A stretch of 56,100 nt of DNA from Flammula alnicola. Its lineage: Eukaryota; Basidiomycota; Agaricomycetes; Agaricales; Strophariaceae. The DNA lies in the NCBI GenBank assembly GCA_015499995.1, contig JADNRV010000314.1, positions 1 through 56,100 on the forward strand, given 5' to 3'. The notes under the pieces are model-generated. The model made no database searches and had not been told where the DNA came from. It worked only from the letters and a program-made list of their open reading frames with translations. Shown here piece by piece: positions 37,266 to 48,449 of this stretch; the stretch's first letter is position 1, and each line of letters begins with the position of its first letter. A program made the translations under genes and the position numbers.

Positions 37266-37836
37266 ATGTCTCTCGAACCGTCTACTCTAACAAAGGTCCG
37301 GACAGGGTCTTGTCTCTGCAAATCAGTCAAGTACCAGGTTTATGGTGACCCAATCACATTCCGCATCTGCCATTGCCAGAATTGCAGACGAGCAAGCGGC
37401 TCCGCGTTCATGTCGAATGTCTTCTTCACTGGCAAGGTGTGTCCAAAGTTTGCTCATAGGGTAATCGAATTTGCGGATCACTCATCATTTTACGTATAGC
37501 AAGTCCGAGTGGTAGAAGGAGAAGATAAGCTCAAGGTGTTTCCTGACCCAGAGACCGCGAGCGGCGCGCCCCTTGATCGCTATTTCTGCTCAGAATGTGG
37601 ATCCAACGTATTCCTGCGACCCACGAATAAAAGGGCTTTGGAGCTCGACTACAAGATCATATCCCATGGTACATTGAACGAAGAGGTAGATTGGGGTAAG
37701 TTTTACTCTAATGGATCGTCGTACGATTCAAGTTAACGCACATCATCCAATAGTTCCCCAGGTAGAGGTGTGGCCCGAACTTCGACGGCCGTATGTAAAA
37801 GGGATAGAGATTAAAACCCCATGTCATTTGGCTTGA
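37266..37836 (+). CDS. GFA-domain (CENP-V/GFA) zinc protein, copy A (three exons, 149 aa)
   Basis: The family is named for glutathione-dependent formaldehyde-activating enzyme; most fungal members have no proven substrate. Exons are 37266-37436, 37500-37695 and 37754-37836. The zinc ligands are visible: Cys16 and Cys18 in GSCLCKSVKYQV, Cys35, Cys37 and Cys40 in CHCQNCRRASGSAF, and Cys87 and Cys90 in RYFCSECGSNVFLRP. The last exon (VPQVEVWPELRRPYVKG) was found by splice logic, since the second exon otherwise runs on to a nearby stop. Copy B, 0.6 kb downstream, has identical intron positions and phases and the same cysteine numbering, so the two arose by tandem duplication. Confidence 0.88.
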
Positions 37837-38433
37837 CCCTCTTCATGACTAGCATTCTTTAAGCGCCCGTCTCCCGCAAATATACTGCCTACGTACGAGC
37901 AGGCTCGTTGCTTCAAGAATTCTCTTGTTCCTCGAGGGCGCTGCTATAGCCTCCGTTTGCGCTTTGACATATGGTCGTGCGACTAGAACATTAGTAAGAT
38001 GCTGTCCTATGTGCTATTCGGCTGGTGGAAATTACAGAAGCCCGAGGCATCCCCGAGGTGTCGATGCGACGATATCGATGTTTTATCATGATGTACATGT
38101 GAAGATCATCTCCATACATTCCCGGCAGCTGCGTAATTTTGATTTTGATTATGATTTCGCTCTAAAGAAGACACTGATATTAACATTCTTAACGCTCGCT
38201 GACCAATTACTGACTTTTGTTTTGTTTTGTATTCAGCTCAGTTTGAGCGGAGTGCAAAGTGCAGCTGGCGGTCCGGGTATTCAAGTAGAACACTTGCCGG
38301 TGACTTGATTGACATATTTAGAGTCCAGCATGGTACGAGTTTGTCATTGACAGCGTACCAACACCCACATAGCCCCAACAGTGCTCGAGTGCTCCCCGAT
38401 ATCAGAGTCGCATCCGATTTCTCGTATCTCGAA
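37837..38433. other. Spacer between the two GFA genes
   Basis: 597 bp with no recognisable gene; it presumably holds the promoter of copy B. Confidence 0.5.
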
Positions 38434-39007
38434 ATGTCACCTGCTCCTGAGAGATCAACCAAGGTCCGGAATGGTTCTTGTTTGTGTAAATCCATCAAGT
38501 ATCAAGTCGTCGGCGAACCCATCACCATGCGCGTCTGCAACTGCCCGAACTGCAGAAAGGCGACTGGGTCCGCGTTCATGACTAATGTGTTTTTCAGCGA
38601 AGAGGTAAGAATTCTATATACGACTATAAATGCTGAATAGTGATACTTTCTACATCGCAATAGAACATACGTGTTTTGCAAGGGGAAGAAAAGTTGAAAA
38701 TATACCACGACGACGACACGGCCGCTGGCGTCAGACTTAATCGTTACTTCTGTTCCGAATGCGGCTCCAATGTCTTCCTTCGCTCCGTGGCAAATGATCC
38801 CAACAGATTGAAGCTTGGGATAATTGCGTACGGGACCTTGGACGATGAAGTTGACTGGAGTAAGTCGCAATATTGATGTTCAATGCAGTTCGAGTATCTC
38901 ACCCAAACATCTTCCATTCAGTTCCTAGGACAGAGTTATTTCCTGAACACCGAAGGCATTTCATCAAAGGATTCGAGTTGCGGAAAAAGAGCCCACCTAA
39001 ACTATGA
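38434..39007 (+). CDS. GFA-domain (CENP-V/GFA) zinc protein, copy B (three exons, 150 aa)
   Basis: Exons are 38434-38604, 38664-38859 and 38922-39007, with introns of 59 and 62 nt. The protein starts MSPAPERSTKVRNGSCLCKS and keeps all seven metal-binding cysteines at the same residue numbers as copy A (16, 18, 35, 37, 40, 87, 90). The first and second exons have exactly the same lengths as in copy A (171 and 196 nt). The last exon (IPRTELFPEHRRHFIKG) aligns with that of copy A. The proteins are clearly divergent, so the duplication is not recent. Both could be oxidoreductase-like or metal/thiol-binding proteins; the substrate is unknown. Confidence 0.88.
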
Positions 39008-41563
39008 CAGTTTACTTTGTTCCTCCTCGGATGCAATGCCGATGGTCCTATCGCATGGCGCCTTGATATTGAATTCAAATTTGAAAGGCGCATGTCAGGA
39101 AAGTAATGAAATGGTCTGCAGACAGGCGTACCCCGTCTCACCCGTCTCCTGTGGATAGTGATTGAGTGAATCCATGAAGCTTAAGATGATACAGCTGATT
39201 GCTCTCGGACTCGAATCCTTGGAACAACACGCTGTCGAAGACGTAGGTACAAGCCTATTCATACCGAATTGCATCCCAGAACGTCCACGATAGACGTCAG
39301 CCGGAGTTGACATGGACACGGTAGAGTGCTCCGACAAGCAAATCCGAGCTAATCGTAACTATAGTAAATTTGCCTCCCAAGTTGGCAAAAAGTCTACTCG
39401 AGTACCTACGGACAAGCTGAAACCAACCAAGGTACTTATGAGCGCTGCACGAGCGAATAAATTCCAGAGGGAAGAATGAAGAACCAGCACGGTCGAATAG
39501 AACCTGTATCTTGGAGCAGTCCAAACCGCCATTTTATCTACCCAACGTATGGCTCGTTGGGAACTTATCAACCGAAGTATCTAATGCACACGGCAGATAT
39601 GACGAAGTGGAGTACGTGGTGATGCTGGATGTTGAAAAGAATGACACGTGAACGAAAAACCTCTACTCGTGCCGACTGTTCTATCATGCCTCGCCAGGAA
39701 TTTGAATTCAAATTTGAAAGTCGCATGTCAGGCTTCTCGAAGCGAAGTGCGTAGGGGATGGGCGTATCCTGTCTAACCCGTGTCCGTTGAAATAGTTCTC
39801 AAGTAGATCTAGATTGTCGTCGATTCCAAATGGATTTTTATGCCAATGGGTTCTTGATCTACGCTGGGTCTTATATTAGTACAGAATCCCCGAGACAACA
39901 AATCCTTGAAAAGGTACATAGCTACCAGATCCACGCCTGTCATATTTCATCTCAGAACGCGCGCGAATTACCACGTTGGAGCACTTGAACACGTCGAGTG
40001 CTCCGGCACCAAAATCAGCCAGGTGGTGCGGCAATAGCCTTGACAGGATATTCGTGGTAAGCAATCCTGACGGACTCATCAGTAGCACAGCCCCTGTAGT
40101 ATCCATGAGTGACGAACACTTTGAATGCGGACTTCGGGGCAAAACCTAGAGAACGAAACGTTACACTGCAGTAGCAGGGCCAACGAGGCCGAGCACTCCA
40201 ATGAGTTCTGTCAAGTTGCAACACTGCAGCTGAAAGAAGCCGTAGCCGCTCGACAACGACGAACTATGTAATATAAGCTCCAAAGGACGAAGCCTACTCT
40301 CATTGTTGATCTGCTGCAGCTCATGAGCGTCTATGTCCAGGAGTAATCCGAAATGCTACCACCATGCGAACGTTCGTGATACGATAACCCAGAGGTACGG
40401 ATGTGGCCAACGACAATCATACGAAGGTCCATGGACACGAAAAGCTGTAAAATGTTCACGATTAATCGAAGTAGCTTGACTCGACAATGTAAATCAAGAA
40501 AACGCACCACGGCCCGTCGTCTCAAGCAACGACGAGAAAACGGGTTTCACTTCACAAATCCAACATCGACCTGATGTACGAGTACACAAACAGCAGCTCG
40601 CGCTGGCGTTGAAATACTTTCAACCCCCAACTGGCCCTAACGTCGTCCTGGAAAAGTCGATCATGAGAGGAGTCATTGTCCTGACGTATCATGCTGGACG
40701 ATTGGGGAGACAAATCGTCATCCCTCAACTTCGAAAAGTCGAGGTCAGCACGATCCAAGCAGTGCTCCGAAAGGTAAACAAGGGTCGATGTGGCGTCTTG
40801 CAGACAAGTAAGCCACTCTCCCATTTTTACCAGGTTTGGAGGACTGGATCACGTGAATCACGGTCGGAGCACATGCTTGGAATGGGGAAGCGTCTGATGT
40901 TGAGACGTTCGCTATTGCGTGGCAACCTCCTATCAGCCATCGGAGTAATCAGCAGCCAGGCAGGGAACAAAGAAAGAAAGAAAAGTTGCATTTTCCCTTC
41001 CTCGACACCCTGAGAAAGCTGGCATAGAGTCCGCGTGGACGAAGTCGAACGCTTAGCATGCCTCATCCTCATTCCATCCTCAAGTTGACTCGGCAAAGGC
41101 TCCGAGGGCAAAACACGATCATCTACCGGCAACGAATTTTGGACGACGGTCGTACCATAGAATGGGGGAAAATCACATACAGAAGTAACATATACAGCGC
41201 CAAAGCCTATTCCTGTGGCAATTCCTATTCCTAACTCCTAAATTCAAGGACCTGTATCGACAATTGGAATCGACAGAGGGCTGTAAACCCATCTACAAGG
41301 AGCGAAATTTAGTAAAACTGTGCCTGCAGGCGTAAGACAGTGAAGCTCACCCGACCCCCAACCAATACCGAACTCCAGTTTTACCATCTCGCTCTTGCCT
41401 CTTTCTCGTCTAAAGTCCTGAAAAATCACAGCTCTCGGGGAAGAGGAAGGGGTCTGGGCTAAGGAGGGTATTCGTTAATACTTAAGGCGCTAAACCGGGA
41501 TAGCAGGACCTACTGACAGAGGTTTTGTCGATCAAAGGTCCAGGCTGAGCATAGACCAGAACT
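39008..41563. other. Gene-poor stretch downstream of the GFA pair
   Basis: No gene is recognised. A direct repeat (39070-39150 and 39703-39790) is described separately. The octamer GTGCTCCG recurs several times (about 39330, 39995, 40760) without a clear unit. Confidence 0.4.
39070..39790. repeat. Pair of about 85-bp direct repeats 633 bp apart
   Basis: Both copies start with TTGAATTCAAATTTGAAAG, followed by one variable base and CGCATGTCAGG. After a divergent stretch they share GGCGTA-CC-GTCT-ACCCGT. The sequence between them does not align, so this is either an old segmental duplication or two copies of a small dispersed repeat. Confidence 0.7.
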
Positions 41564-42014
41564 TCAGTCTGCGTACTTAGCAGTGTCCGAGGCTTGACGC
41601 ATGGCCGATGCTGGATCTGGGAAGTAAAGTGAAATGGATTCGACTATGGGGGTGGCATGCAAAGAAAAGAAGGAATATAGACGTACCATTCTTGAGGCAT
41701 CGAATTCGAGGATTCTGTTTGAGTAGATTCGAGATGTCGATCCAGTCTTCAATGTAGCTGGCGAGACCTCCGACGTCCGCCTGGAGTCCGTATGGCGCGT
41801 CGCGTTTGCCACGCTATTGAAGCTCCTGAGGGGAGAAAAAAGTGAGCAAGGTGAAGGGGAATTAATTTCTCGTTGCGTGACACGGGAAAAAGAACCAAAA
41901 CGCGCGCACAACCGCGAAAGGGGCCGGTGATGGGAAACTCTAGGGCAGGGTGGCATTTCCAGAAGCCTTGACGAGCACGCAGGAAGTTGAGCCTTGAAAG
42001 TACAGGCGCTGCAT
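41564..42014 (-). CDS. Unidentified small spliced gene (tentative)
   Basis: The best-supported part reads RGKRDAPYGLQADVGGLA, continues SYIEDWIDISNLLKQNPRI, and goes on through a GTACGT intron to a C-terminus AMRQASDTAKYAD ending at 41564. It is preceded by an acceptor at ...CAATAG. The last intron has two acceptors nine codons apart in the same frame. An upstream exon could start at ATG 42014 (MQRLYFQGSTSC, which resembles a mitochondrial presequence), but joining it needs a 39-nt intron, so the 5' part is doubtful. I do not recognise the family. It lies tail-to-head with the ATP synthase gene on the same strand. Confidence 0.4.
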
Positions 42015-42118
42015 GGAAATCCGAACTTGCAGCGATCATTGTCCACGGTCCTCAGGAGCAGTAGGCAGCGGATGTCTAAAGGAGTATATATTTATGAAGT
42101 GTCTGTGCTTGAGACGAT

Positions 42119-42775
42119 CTAATCGACGTTGTAGCCGACAACACTCCGTCGTCCAATAATCTCTCCAATCTGAAAAGCATCTGAATCAGCCCTGGAATCA
42201 GCTCAATCAAAAGTGCTGTACTCACCTTAAAAATGCCATATGCCTGCAGCCCGTAAATACCCACGCGACCAAGGTCTCCGCTTTTAACGAGGTTGCCGAC
42301 CAGGGCGGGTTTGCTGACCTGTGACCACAGTGAAGAGTAGGCGTAGCGGAAGTCCGCGAGTGTAGGTGGCTGCAGCCCCTCCTTCACGTAGATCTGCTTG
42401 AAGATTTCCTTCGTTACGGCGAAATTGTAGTACAGAGGTTGCTTATATGCTATGAAAATGATCCGCATTAGTTCTCCTGTTGGGTTCATCTAAATGGTGA
42501 CGTGTCGAAGCGCATGAACACCCAACATCGCCCGTTCTGCGGCGGGAAAACGAGAATATAAAGAAGGACGTACACCCTAGCAGTTGCCCAGCCTTGTCTC
42601 CAACGGGCTCCAAGAACTTTTTCGCGCTCTCCAAGAACTTGCCCGCGTTCTTCTGTGCGGCTGAGAGAGCATCCTGTGCCTTCTTTTGGGTCGACTCGGT
42701 TGTCGAGGATGCGAAGCGTTTCGAGGACTGTTGCCTCAGCACTTGACGAGCTAAAGAGTGGAACGCTGGGCGCAT
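42119..42775 (-). CDS. ATP20: Mitochondrial F1Fo-ATP synthase subunit g (three exons, 158 aa)
   Basis: Subunit g sits in the inner membrane next to subunit e and helps ATP synthase form dimers that shape cristae. Exons on the minus strand are 42574-42775, 42226-42449 and 42119-42169, all frame-consistent. The N-terminus MRPAFHSLARQVLRQQSSKRF looks like a mitochondrial targeting sequence. A helical stretch follows (AQDALSAAQKNAGKFLESA). The family core comes after the first intron: GSYKQPLYYNFAVTKEIFKQIYV, then PPTLADFRYAY and a segment GRVGIYGLQAYGIFKIGEIIGRR, where the membrane helix and its GxxxG-like spacing lie. The first intron is 124 nt, long for this window; its acceptor was chosen because others give stops. 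Confidence 0.92.
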
Positions 42776-43329
42776 TTTTGTGGATTAAGGACGGTGGTGA
42801 GCGAGTCTAACGTTCAACTGGCCTCCTGGGAAATTTGTTGCGTTCCGGATTTTTCCGTCAGCCATATCTTATCTTATCTCATTGCCGACATATATAGCTT
42901 TCCCGCACCCATATAACTTGACTTTGCCCTTCGCCTGTCATTTCAAACTTTTATGAAACCCTGTGCTTACGATTGCAACTAAAACGCACGTCAGACTCTA
43001 TTCCTTGTCCTGTGGATGAGTCCAAGGTTAAAGGGAGTTTGAGATTGGGCTCGTACTCGAGTTGCAGGACTCATTATCTTCGTAAGCAATCTTCTTATCA
43101 GCGGATACGCATCCTCTGAAGTTTTGGAATTATCCTAGGATCAATTATAGTTAATGGGCCCCCAGTTCTCCTTCTCGTACGTCGGATTTTCTGAGACCGA
43201 GGTGTCGATATATGCTTGTCAAGAAAACGATTCACAACGGCGATGACGCCCTAGGTCATACAACGTAAATTTGATGTTATTAGCCATCTCCAGCGTCATT
43301 CGCTACCTTCTGCAGAATTTGAAACATAT

Positions 43330-44917
43330 TTAACAGTTCCCGAAGGTAAAGCTACTGTCGGGTTGTCGTGTTTTAACCGTCATATCCCACTTCTCACCGC
43401 AGTCCAACCTCAAACCCTTTTTGTCTTTAAGTCTCGGCAAACGAATACACCGAAACAAATCCAGACATCCACCATAGCAGTCTTGTACTGCCGAAGAAAC
43501 AACAACCTTCAAGGTCTTTAATCCGTCAAATTTTTGGAGCAAGAAAACGTCTTCCCATCGGGACCATTTGCCGTACGCCCGAAGGTCAAGCCTCTCGCAT
43601 CCATCGCTCGAAGAGCTTTCGTCGTCATTGTACGCCAGGTCGATAACGACTTCCAGATTCTGAAGATTATTTTGCGAAGGGAACAAGGCCATATTGGCCA
43701 GGAACCAATCCAACTCTCTGATTCCCATCACTGGCCTAAAATTGAGCCTGAGATACAGCGATCGAAGATTTTTCAACTTTGACAATTGCATGGGGGCAAA
43801 GGAAATATCGGCAGCGGAATCACCTACAAGTCGAGTATTGTAACATCAGCGAACTTGACGACGGAACAAGCAACATGGATCACGTACCAGCGTTCGAAGA
43901 GAAGTATCTCGTCGAAAACTTCAGATCCTCGAGCGATTGAGCGCAGATATTCAAGAGTATACCAGCAACAGTAATGTCTGCGGAATGTTTGATCTCTAAC
44001 TCGAGTGACCTGAGTTTACTAAAGTTAAGGACAGATCCGGCAGATGTCAAATATCCAGCGAAATTGGATTGATCGTCAAGAACCCTCGTCATTTTCAGAG
44101 CATGAAGGTAAATCGTATCTCCGTTCTGCTGAGGGGGGGTACGCGCGCCCGGGCCCGGTTCGGGGCCGCAGAATCCAGAAGAAGAAATGGTCAGAGTAGA
44201 CAGATTTCGCGTTCTCTCGAGCTGAACGAGAGGGAAATTCGTAATTCCACGGAGACTGAGGGAGGTCATGGTCGGTAGTGACCAGAGTTGCATCCAGTCC
44301 CTTGAACCATGGTAAGCCTGGTATTCCTGCCAATTGAGTTCGTATTCCCATAGAGAGAACGTAATAGAGTGAAGGTTCCTCGTCATCTCCAAAATACGTT
44401 GAAGCGCTAGGTCATGGAAGAGGTGTCCTGGAGAGAGGGTATGTCGGTCTGTGATTGATTTTATATCTGGGTTCTCCTCGTCCAGGTCCAAGTAAGGGTC
44501 ATCCCACTTTGCATTATAGAGTTGAGCCGCCAATGAACTGCCAATGTCTTCAATCTTTATGTGGTGAATATAGTTTGCAGATTCGGGATGGGAGAGCAAA
44601 ACCGCGAGAAGATATTCGGACTTTGTCGGCTCTCCGTACCTCTGTCGGTAGTGGATAGTAACATTCTCCATAACACGCTTCCGCGTAACCGAGGAGAAGT
44701 GTCGGCTAAGGGGTGCGCACCTCACTACAGTGTCGTAATCCGTAAGGCTGAAGATGTTGTCGATGATCTCCAGCGATAAATTAGGCAAAGGGTTGCTGTT
44801 CCCCTCGACGGGGGAATCGGATGGCATTTCAAGTAGACTGTTTGTCAGCCTTGGCTTCTTCCACATCCAGGTCATAGAAGAAGCCGGAGAGTCCAGTTCT
44901 TGGGTTTGAGAAGACAT
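43330..44917 (-). CDS. F-box protein with leucine-rich C-terminus (two exons, 507 aa)
   Basis: Exons are 43888-44917 and 43330-43823, with a 64-nt intron. The start at ATG 44917 (MSSQTQELDSP) was preferred because the open frame upstream has no ATG. The F-box occupies about residues 44-86: LPNLSLEIIDNIFSLTDYDTV, then RCAPLSRHFSSVTRKRV. The rest carries scattered leucine-rich segments (LTSLSLRGITNFPLVQLE-like, LRSLELEI, LRSLYLRLNF, LQNLEVVIDL, LKTLKVVVS), as in fungal F-box/LRR-like proteins that select substrates for SCF ubiquitin ligases. The substrate is unknown. A TATA box lies 67 bp upstream. The protein is unrelated beyond the F-box to the one at 34.8 kb. Confidence 0.85.
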
Positions 44918-44983
44918 AATCTTCTGGACGGTGAAACGAAACAGGAAACGGGGGTTGGTAAAGACGACAATGTTGAACTCCAC

Positions 44984-44989
44984 TTTATA
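44984..44989 (-). promoter_or_regulatory. TATA box of the F-box gene
   Basis: The minus strand reads ATATTTATAAAGTGG here, with TATAAA centred about 70 bp before ATG 44917, a normal distance for a fungal promoter. Confidence 0.5.
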
Positions 44990-46246
44990 AATATGCCACA
45001 GACAACTTCCCACGAATGCATCCAAACAAGTTCGGTTGCGTGGCCCAGTTCCCTTCAATAAGTTCGATGGCCCACATTGTGCGACGGCGCTAAGGCCACA
45101 AACAAATTAATTGCACTCGAGTTCTTGACCAACTCTTAACGTACCGCGGTAATTTTCGTTGTATTTATTCGAGAGATTTCTGGGATGCGAAGAGAATGCC
45201 ATATTTGTAAATGATGTGCAGCGCCGTGCAGCTCAGTGTGCTAGTCACGACTCATAGCCTACCCCATTAGCGACCATATATTTCCATAAATAGTGCAGTT
45301 GTATCATTTATGCCCGGGGTATCCCTTCAAATCTATCGCAACCGAGATAAACAGGAAGCGAATCGTCTGACACCGTTACCCAGGCCGCTGTCAAAAATTC
45401 TCAAAATCTTACGTGCAGTGATCTGGCTATGCACGCCGATTGAAGTTCAGGAAGGAGCCGTTAGTACACAAGTTTCAGCTTACAGCGTTGAGAAGATCCT
45501 GGAATGATTTCTCTCAGTCCTGGACCAGGGTAAAGTGTCTATACTTCGGTAAAGACTCAGGATACTATTATTCCGTCCTCTTCCTCATCATCCGCCTATG
45601 CCTGACGCACAACAATTACCTGCTGACAGTGAGTAGACCCACGCGCTCTGAACAAGACTGGGAAGCGGTCGAGACCCAGCCAACGTCGTTCTGTGATATT
45701 ATAATTATGGATTGTTTGAGCGCCTAAGCGGAATGTGGGGAAAAACCATCACGATTGATCCGTGCTCTCCGACCATCACTATCACGGAATCCGCCGTCTC
45801 TGCCCGATCACGGCACTACATACATATTTATTGGATGATACATTTTTACTTTTCGCACATGGCATGATCAGCCTTGAAATTTTTTTGGTCCCTTACTTTT
45901 CCTGCTCTCATCAATCATCCAGTTCAACTGATAGTGGCACCAGTGTCACGGCGTAATACGCTTGGAGGACCAGTACATATGCCCGTATGTCTCTCGCTGC
46001 CCATGAATATGATGAGTTTCTTCCTCTTACAACGGCTAGCGTGAGAGATCGTGTACGCTATTGGAACTGCGTACAGTAACTGATGGCCCTAACCCAAGGT
46101 AGACTAAACACCGCTTCAACCTGGAGGCTCCCATGTTCTTAATAGATCTGAGCATTCATACATATTGCGACTTCAATCTACTGTGTATATTATAAGTATC
46201 TGAGTCTGGGCCCGAAGAATGTCTTTCCCTTTCACCCCTCTTGCCA
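44990..46246. other. Divergent intergenic region
   Basis: Region between the F-box gene and the DUF6534 gene. Plus-strand frames at 45310-45727 are short and unrecognised. No other structure was seen. Confidence 0.45.
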
Positions 46247-47700
46247 ATGAACTCGACGACAGTAATTTTGCCTGATGACGTCGTTTCGAAGTAAGTTTGT
46301 CCATCCTACAAGAGATTGAGCTTCCAGTATGATAAACGCTCTTACACAGGACGGGACCCCGTGTACGTGATTCGCCCTCTCAGGGTTAGGGTGATGTATT
46401 GACTATGGAGGATGCTGGAAGATCCTAGGATACCTCTTCCACTGGGGGCTATTCGGTGTCCTTTCCATGCAAGTTTGTGCGTATGAATTTAACTTGTTTC
46501 TCTGTTATTATTAATCCGGATGTGCATAGACATGTACTACCTGGCGTTCCCCAGAGATCCTACGCGCAATAAGGTCTTCGTTTACATGGTTTACGCGCTT
46601 GAGGTGCTTCAAACTGTCATCATCACACAATCTGCATTCCACGTGTTCGGCGCTGGATATGGACGGTTCTCTGACTATGACCACGTCGAGCTTGCTTGGT
46701 TTAGCGTTCCGGTGATTAGCGGTCTCGGTGTGTATCCCATCTGCCTATCGATCTCTTAAGCCTTTGCATAGTTTCGTTTTGGATGAGGCTGATCATCTAC
46801 TGCTCTTAGTTGCTTTCATCGCTGAGATATTCTATGCCTATCGTATCAGCATTCTGTCAGAATCCTACCGGGTGGCGGGCTTGATTGTAACAGTCTGTCT
46901 TCCACTCTTCATTCAACCAGTCACGTTTTAATGGAACACACATCCTGTAGCTTGCGACCGTCCAGCTTATTGGTGCTATTGCAACCGCTGTAGTGCTCAA
47001 GGACGCCGTGCTATTTAGTCGGCTCTTAGGTCCCCATTTCTTTATAACTGCAGCGGTAAGTCCATTCTTTAAAATCCAAAAGAGCTATCACTTGTTTATC
47101 CTTCTATCCGTCAGATATGGAATGGTGGTAGCGCCGTTTGTGATGTGATCATCGCGGTTTGCATGACATATTATGTACGTCGATGTGCAAAGTACATTAC
47201 AACAGACTGCATGATAATCCTCTTTAGCTCTCACGCCGCGGTGGCAACGGCTTAAAGTCGACCCAGGTTCTGCTAAGAAGAATCATCCGGCTTGTTATAG
47301 AAACGGGATCTGTTACCGGTTCGTCGTATTCTTTCCTTCCAAATATCGTGTGTCTGACGCTCCTTCTGCAGCCGCCATCGCCATTCTCAACCTCGTGCTC
47401 GCAGTACTGCCAAGCCATCCATCATATTTTGAAGTCCCTTCCGAAGTCCTCGCCAAAGTATACTCGAACTCTATGTTGGTCGTGTTGAACAGCAGGATGA
47501 AAATCGGGTCAGACGACTTCCCAGACGTGACCGTCTCACAAAATCGAATAGAAGGCATGACTCATGGCACTGAAGGCTACGAGTTGGGGGACGGAGTGAG
47601 GATCACCCGTGAGCAAATCGTATTCCCTAGCACAAATGGAAACAAGGCTCAAGACGAACGCGACTCGCCGACGATCTCCAAGGCGTATCTTACGGTCTGA
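46247..47700 (+). CDS. DUF6534-type multispanning membrane protein (nine exons, 325 aa)
   Basis: Exons are 46247-46290, 46350-46362 (13 nt), 46422-46476, 46530-46727, 46810-46892, 46951-47055, 47115-47174, 47228-47318 and 47372-47700. All joins are in frame, with GT-AG introns of 53-82 nt. The protein shows the order typical of this basidiomycete family: TGPRILGYLFHWGLFGVLSMQVYMYYLAFPRD, shown here as two overlapping halves LGYLFHWGLFGVL and QVYMYYLAFPRD. Then come KVFVYMVYALEVLQTVI, AFHVFGAGYG, FIAEIFYAYRISILS, VQLIGAIATAVV, WNGGSAVCDVIIAVCMTYYLSRR, IIRLVIETGSVTA, and LAKVYSNSMLVVLNSRMKI. Seven hydrophobic segments are likely. A hydrophilic tail of about 80 residues follows. The function is unknown; such proteins are expanded in mushrooms and are often poorly conserved. 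Confidence 0.9.
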
Positions 47701-47932
47701 AATCATCACCACTTGCTGGCTTTTGTGTCTGATTATGGGGGCTATAAGTATATTTTTACGCGACGGATTAATTATCAATAAATTAAAGATTTATACCTGA
47801 CGGCGAGCTGCTCGTCGGCAACCGCTGTGAGCGAGAGCACGAGTTAATGGGTGGAGCCTCTGTGGAGGTTCGAAGCAGCTTTCGAAGAATATGCAACGTT
47901 CTAATAGATATTACATTCAAGTAGTACGTAAA
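47701..47932. other. Short spacer before the tRNA gene
   Basis: AT-rich sequence with no feature, between the DUF6534 stop and the tRNA. Confidence 0.5.
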
Positions 47933-48004
47933 TCCCTCTTAGCTCAGCGGTAGAGCGCGTCACTAGTAATGACGAGGTCAGTCGTTCAAGTCGGCTAGCG
48001 GGAA
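47933..48004 (+). tRNA. tRNA-Thr, anticodon AGT, no intron
   Basis: A full cloverleaf of 72 nt can be drawn. It has a D arm GCTC-AGCGGTA-GAGC, an anticodon stem CGTCA/TGACG with loop CTAGTAA (anticodon AGT, threonine), a 5-nt variable loop, and a T arm AGTCG-TTCAAGT-CGGCT. The acceptor stem TCCCTCT/AGCGGGA has one mismatch (T5-C68) and begins with an unusual T1-A72 pair. The A and B boxes are intact, and a run of eight T follows at 48008. The weakened acceptor stem leaves open a pseudogene. Confidence 0.8.
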
Positions 48005-48007
48005 TAA

Positions 48008-48015
48008 TTTTTTTT
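48008..48015 (+). terminator. Pol III terminator of the tRNA gene
   Basis: A run of eight T starts four bases after the tRNA 3' end, the standard RNA polymerase III stop signal. Confidence 0.8.
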
Positions 48016-48441
48016 CGCTTTTTCCCACATAGCCATAGTAGAACGCACTTGGAACATAAGAGGGCAATGATCGATTGAGACCCAGACGATTGACTGCCCA
48101 AAACTGAATTGTTGTCTCCAACTTCTCTTTCAGCATGACAATCAGGAAAACAGATGAATATCGATGAATCTTCCTCCGGACTTCTTGTCGTCGCTCTTGC
48201 ACTTTCGTACAACAAACACAACCCAGCCAAGCTTCTCCACTCAGCGTCCTTGGCCGCCCATGGAAAGATTCGTCAAAAGCCAGACATTACGCCAGCACCA
48301 CGTAGGAAGGAATAAGAAATACCAAACAAGACATATTTAAATACCAATAGAGCGTTCCACGCTGCCATTGATTACGCTGGGCAATGTCACACGGAAAACA
48401 AGAACCTGGTTATCGACATCTATGCCAGCGTTGAAGGGAAC
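48016..48441. other. Intergenic, no supported gene
   Basis: No gene or repeat was recognised between the tRNA and the second hAT MITE. Confidence 0.5.
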
Positions 48442-48449
48442 ACCAAGGG

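Noticed and set aside
46384..46394. TTAGGG-like sequence in the DUF6534 gene
   Set aside because: A single GGGTTAGGG inside an intron, far from the subtelomeric junction; chance is sufficient.
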